NCBI GenBank assembly: GCA_934215995.1
Contig: CAKQBC010000081.1
Location: 1-8,907 of the forward strand
DNA length: 8,907 nt
From: an uncultured Bacillus sp.
GTDB lineage: Bacteria > Bacillota > Bacilli > Bacillales > DSM-1321
Direction: 5' to 3'
Positions 5,755 to 8,907 of this stretch are shown here, piece by piece. Each line of letters starts with the position of its first letter. The stretch's first letter is position 1. A model generated the notes under the pieces. That model was not told the DNA's origin. It saw only the letters and a list, made by a program, of their open reading frames with translations, and searched no databases. A program made the position numbers and the translations under genes.

Positions 5755-6761
5755 TATCTCAAAACCTTTTGTTCAATTTTTGTGGCTTTCATGTCGATTT
5801 TGTCATCATACAGATGGCACTTCACAAAATGGCCTTCATCCTTCTCAAGCCATTGCGGCACTTTTTCCTTGCACACGTTCTCCGCGAACCTGCATCGCGT
5901 CCTGAATACACAGCCGCTCGGGGGATCAATCGGGCTTGGGAGTTCCCCTTGGAGGATAATCCTTTCACGCTGTTCCTCAAGGTCGGGATCAGGTATCGGT
6001 ATGGCGGACAGGAGCGCCTGCGTATAGGGATGCAATGGGTTTTCGTATAACGCTTTTCCCGAAGTCCTCTCGACCAGATGGCCAAGATACATAACCCCGA
6101 TCCGGTCGCTGATCTGTTTGACCATGGAAAGGTCATGGGCAATGAACAGGTAGGTCAGGCCCTTTTCCTTCTGGAGTTTTTTCAACAGATTGACCACCTG
6201 CGCCTGCACAGAAACATCAAGCGCAGATATCGGCTCATCCGCGATGATGAAATCCGGGTCCAGCGCCAAAGCACGGGCGATGCCGATCCTTTGGCGCTGG
6301 CCGCCGCTGAATTCATGGGGATAGCGGTTTGCATGGTCCTTGTTCAGCCCCACATCCTCAAGCAATTCATACACACGCTTAAGGCGCGCATGTTTGCTGC
6401 CATGCAGATTATGTACTTCCATAGGTTCAGAAATGATCTCCGCCACAGTGGACCGCGGGTTCAGGGACGCATATGGATCCTGAAAGATCATCTGGATTTT
6501 GCGATGGAAGGAAAATTTCTCTTTCTCGTTCATTTCGTGGACATTTTTCCCTTCAAAAAAAACGTCTCCCTCGGTGGCATTGTATAATCCGATAATCGTC
6601 CTTCCGAGCGTGGATTTTCCGCAGCCCGATTCCCCTACTATGCCAAAAGTCTCGCCCCTATGTATGGTCAGGCTTACATCATCAACCGCTTTCAGGGTCT
6701 GATCCTTTCCTAGTCCGAAATATTTTTTCAGGTTTTTCACTTCAACGATTTTATCGTTCAT
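5754..6761 (-). CDS. ykfD: oligopeptide/dipeptide ABC transporter ATPase (YkfD/OppF type)
   Basis: This 335-residue ATPase energises peptide uptake as the OppF/DppF-type subunit. Motifs: Walker A GESGCGKST at 43-51, Q-loop Gln94, signature FSGGQ at 151-155, Walker B FIIADE at 171-176 and switch His209. The C-terminal oligopeptide extension (about 235-320) starts at NPLHPYTQ and holds Cys284, Cys290, Cys297 and Cys315, the conserved cysteines that bind an iron-sulfur cluster in some Dpp/Opp ATPases. I use ATG 6761, behind GGAGGG at 6768-6773 with a 6-nt spacer, not a start at 6797 inside the ykfC-like gene. It overlaps that gene by 4 nt (ATGA). No permease or binding protein lies in the window; in B. 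subtilis the dpp genes precede ykf, so they may lie beyond the right edge. The Opp/Dpp-type ATPase family is certain; the YkfD name rests on gene order. Confidence 0.92.
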   Translation of the reverse strand: MNDKIVEVKNLKKYFGLGKDQTLKAVDDVSLTIHRGETFGIVGESGCGKSTLGRTIIGLYNATEGDVFFEGKNVHEMNEKEKFSFHRKIQMIFQDPYASLNPRSTVAEIISEPMEVHNLHGSKHARLKRVYELLEDVGLNKDHANRYPHEFSGGQRQRIGIARALALDPDFIIADEPISALDVSVQAQVVNLLKKLQKEKGLTYLFIAHDLSMVKQISDRIGVMYLGHLVERTSGKALYENPLHPYTQALLSAIPIPDPDLEEQRERIILQGELPSPIDPPSGCVFRTRCRFAENVCKEKVPQWLEKDEGHFVKCHLYDDKIDMKATKIEQKVLR

Positions 6762-7657
6762 AACGATCCCTCCGAACTGTATCTCCTGGCTGCACATAGC
6801 TCTTTTTCATATGAAAATCCCTTCAGTTCCGTTACTTCAATGCATTCTCCAGTTTTAGGAGAATGCAGCAATTTTCCATCGCCATAATAAAACCCGACAT
6901 GGTGTATGCTTCCTTTCCCTTCCTCATAGGCAAAAAAGAGGGCGTCCCCGGGCTCAAGTGCATCCAATGCCACTTCCTTGCCGAAAGCGGCCTGATCATG
7001 CGCGTCACGGGGGATTCTGATGCCATGCACCTTGCACATTGTATAAACAAAGCCGGAACAATCGTAGCCGAGGTTGCTCATCCCTCCCCATAAATACGGA
7101 AGCCCGACGAATTGCAACCCGCTTGCGATTAAGTCCTGGCCGGTGGCATGATTGTCCGGATCGATGATTTTCAAGGCCGCTGAATCAAGATAGCCAGTTC
7201 CGATTGGCGTTTCCGCCCACATCTTATCTCCATCCCGCCTTGCGATGGATAGGATGGTCCCATAGTACAGATCCATCTCTTTTTCCCCAGCTTTAAGCCT
7301 TGCTGTTTCCTTTATGACTACCGCCATTTCCTTTCCGGGGTGTAAAGGAGCGCCCCCGATTTGGGCGGACGGAATCCAGCCGGGATAACCTAAGCTTTCC
7401 TTGGATGTAGGCTGTGAAGGGACCAGCACTTTTGACCATCCGCCTTCTTCAGCTTCCACCAAAACCTCTTCCCCGAAAAGCACTTGTGTCTGTACCCGGT
7501 TATTTGTGCAAAGGTCGAGCTTCTCTGCATCGTTCATTCCATCAATCCACCCGCGTGTCATGCCTTCTTCCGCCAAAACAGGCCGGTCCATCTCCCTTGC
7601 GCTTTTAGGATCCGTCCAAACAGTGGCGACCGGTACGATAATAGCCGCTTTTTTCAT
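6758..7657 (-). CDS. ykfC: gamma-D-glutamyl-L-diamino acid endopeptidase (NlpC/P60, YkfC type)
   Basis: This 299-residue NlpC/P60 cysteine peptidase is expected to cut the D-Glu-gamma to diaminopimelate bond of murein peptides with a free N-terminal L-Ala, releasing L-Ala-D-Glu for the epimerase encoded next door. Two bacterial SH3-like regions occupy about 1-100 and 108-165. The catalytic domain begins near 172, with YLWGGMSNLGYDCSGF holding nucleophile Cys200, HHVGFYYG with His253, and LLHSPKTG with His265 as the third polar residue. The N-terminus (MKKAAIIVPVATVWTDP) looks like the first SH3 strand, not an export signal, so cytoplasmic action is likely. Start ATG 7657 overlaps the ykfB-like stop codon (ATGA) and has GGAAGGAGG with a 9-nt spacer. 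Function is inferred from family and neighbours. Confidence 0.93.
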   Translation of the reverse strand: MKKAAIIVPVATVWTDPKSAREMDRPVLAEEGMTRGWIDGMNDAEKLDLCTNNRVQTQVLFGEEVLVEAEEGGWSKVLVPSQPTSKESLGYPGWIPSAQIGGAPLHPGKEMAVVIKETARLKAGEKEMDLYYGTILSIARRDGDKMWAETPIGTGYLDSAALKIIDPDNHATGQDLIASGLQFVGLPYLWGGMSNLGYDCSGFVYTMCKVHGIRIPRDAHDQAAFGKEVALDALEPGDALFFAYEEGKGSIHHVGFYYGDGKLLHSPKTGECIEVTELKGFSYEKELCAARRYSSEGSL

Positions 7658-8748
7658 CGAATGAAGCCTCCTTCCATAACCCCTTGAATGCCAAGCCCGT
7701 AATCATCGGTCAAAAGCAGTTCTCTTCCGTTATACTGGACTCCCCCCAGGAAAGCATCCTTAGAAAGCATAAGCGGGGCGTCAAAATCAAAACGTGTGAT
7801 GTTTTTTTGGCTGGCAGCGAAGTGGGCAGCGGCGGTTATGCCTAATTTGCTTTCAATCATGCTGCCGACCATGCATTCGACCCCATGCAGCTCCGCCATT
7901 TTGCTGATTAGAAGCGCTTTATGGATTCCTCCCGCTTTCATCAGTTTGATATTGATCAGATCGGCACTTCTTGTTAGTAGCACTTTCAGCGCATCATTCG
8001 GAGAAAAAACACTTTCATCCGCCATGATCGGCGTGTCGACCGAATCGGTCACTTTCTTTAAACCTTCAAGATCATCCTTATGGACAGGCTGCTCCACCAA
8101 TTCAATATTGAGCCCTAATTCCTCCATCTTTCGGATGGTCGAAATAGCCTCTTTTGAAGTCCAGCCCTGATTGGCATCTATCCGAATTTTAATATCGGGG
8201 CCAACCTTGCCCCGAATCGCCTTAAGCCGTGCCAAATCTTTCGCGGCTTCATCTTTTCCGACTTTCACTTTCAATGTCGTAAAACCTTCTGAGACATACC
8301 GGACTGCATCCTCTCCCATTTCATCGGGACTGTTGACACTGACGGTAAAATCCGTCTCCAATCTATTTCGATCCCCTCCAAGGAATTGATAGAGAGGAAG
8401 ATTGCTATTCTGTGCCAGGCAGTCATAAATGGCCATATCCACGGCAGCCTTTGCCGAAGTATTCCCTATCGCCGATTGATCGATTCCCTGAAAAATGGCT
8501 TCATAGGCCAGAAGATTTTTCCCGAGTAAAAAGGGCTTAAAAATATGGTGGACGGCACCTTCAATCCCATCCAGGCTATCGCCTGTAATGACATGGGTCG
8601 GAGGAGCTTCCCCCCAGCCCCGGATCCCGTTTTCACATGTGATTTTCACTATGATGCTTTCTGCTGTAACAACTGTTCTAAGTGCTGTTTTAAACGGGCT
8701 TTTCAATGGGACTGAAAGCCTCATCGTCTCAATTTGATTTATGATCAT
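7654..8748 (-). CDS. ykfB: L-Ala-D/L-Glu epimerase (YkfB, enolase superfamily)
   Basis: This 364-residue enzyme of the muconate-lactonizing/mandelate racemase group interconverts L-Ala-D-Glu and L-Ala-L-Glu in murein peptide recycling. Residue numbers match the B. subtilis enzyme as I recall it: the KxK base pair at Lys160 and Lys162, metal ligands Asp191, Glu219 and Asp244, the opposite base Lys268, and Arg24 in the N-terminal capping domain. Long segments, such as LVEQPVHKDDL from 217 and SADLINIKLMKAGG from 261, agree with that protein, making dipeptide epimerase more likely than o-succinylbenzoate synthase. The ATG at 8748 follows GGGGG at 8759-8763 with a 10-nt spacer; an earlier ATG at 8758 is out of frame. 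It lies 29 nt after the LD-carboxypeptidase gene and overlaps the endopeptidase gene by 4 nt. Confidence 0.96.
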   Translation of the reverse strand: MIINQIETMRLSVPLKSPFKTALRTVVTAESIIVKITCENGIRGWGEAPPTHVITGDSLDGIEGAVHHIFKPFLLGKNLLAYEAIFQGIDQSAIGNTSAKAAVDMAIYDCLAQNSNLPLYQFLGGDRNRLETDFTVSVNSPDEMGEDAVRYVSEGFTTLKVKVGKDEAAKDLARLKAIRGKVGPDIKIRIDANQGWTSKEAISTIRKMEELGLNIELVEQPVHKDDLEGLKKVTDSVDTPIMADESVFSPNDALKVLLTRSADLINIKLMKAGGIHKALLISKMAELHGVECMVGSMIESKLGITAAAHFAASQKNITRFDFDAPLMLSKDAFLGGVQYNGRELLLTDDYGLGIQGVMEGGFIR

Positions 8749-8777
8749 ATATCTGCATCCCCCATGGTTTCTATGCC

Positions 8778-8907
8778 TTAAACAAGGCCGCTTTCGACCG
8801 CAAGCCGTTTTTGTTCAGTGTCGAGAATTGCTTTTGTCCCCAGCGGGATTCCGATATTAGGAGAACAATGCCCTATATTCAGCCCTTTTAAAGCCGGTAC
8901 GCGAATC
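8778..8907 (-). CDS. ykfA: LD-carboxypeptidase C-terminus (peptidase S66, YkfA type), partial
   Basis: Only the last 42 codons and the stop (TAA at 8780-8778) are inside the window; the 5' part lies beyond the right edge. The fragment contains LNIGHCSPNIGIPLGTKAIL, the C-terminal signature of the S66 muramoyltetrapeptide carboxypeptidase family. His13 of the fragment, in the GHC motif, is the expected catalytic His of the Ser-Glu-His triad. The enzyme would remove the terminal D-Ala from murein tetrapeptides, feeding tripeptide to the endopeptidase. Position directly before the epimerase gene matches B. subtilis ykfA-ykfB order. The Ser and Glu of the triad cannot be checked here. Confidence 0.85.
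   Translation of the reverse strand, partial: IRVPALKGLNIGHCSPNIGIPLGTKAILDTEQKRLAVESGLV

Noticed and set aside
6762..6797. Longer N-terminus of the peptide ATPase from an alternative start at 6797
   Set aside because: It would overlap the endopeptidase gene by 40 nt, with GGAGGG at 6768-6773 inside the extension. ATG 6761 fits the site and the ATGA overlap.

Overview
The window looks like chromosomal DNA of a low-to-moderate GC Bacillota species, most likely a Bacillaceae genus. The evidence is strong GGAGG-type Shine-Dalgarno sites, TTG starts, tight operons with ATGA overlaps, and a gene set close to the ykf block of the Bacillus subtilis dpp-ykf locus. Every gene called with confidence lies on the minus strand, so transcription runs from high to low coordinates.

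Right part (8907 to 4981): a murein-peptide recycling operon. In transcription order it holds the C-terminal end of an LD-carboxypeptidase (YkfA type, cut by the window edge), L-Ala-D/L-Glu epimerase (YkfB), gamma-D-glutamyl-L-diamino acid endopeptidase (YkfC, NlpC/P60), an OppF/DppF-type ATPase (YkfD), and an extra gene not in the B. subtilis ykfABCD set as I recall it. That extra gene encodes a class A beta-lactamase-like SxxK hydrolase with no signal peptide. B/C and C/D overlap by 4 nt, and D/hydrolase share one base. As a unit these genes would import cell-wall peptides, trim and cleave them, and epimerise L-Ala-D-Glu to L-Ala-L-Glu for catabolism.

Middle part (4924 to 2874): a phasin-family coiled-coil protein overlaps by 38 nt with an AarF/UbiB-family atypical kinase that has two C-terminal membrane helices. 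The clearest rho-independent terminator of the window follows. I see no convincing terminator between the ykf group and this pair, so read-through is possible.

Left part (2873 to about 347): a leader region, then a three-gene polar amino acid ABC importer (lipoprotein binding protein, HisM-type permease, GlnQ-type ATPase). The two downstream genes start with TTG. A likely terminator lies at 347-379. Positions 1-346 hold no gene I can support, only a short degenerate-looking reading frame and competing inverted repeats.

No mobile element, CRISPR array, tRNA or rRNA was seen. The most interesting item is the signal-less, Glu166-lacking penicillin-recognising hydrolase coupled to peptidoglycan-peptide recycling.
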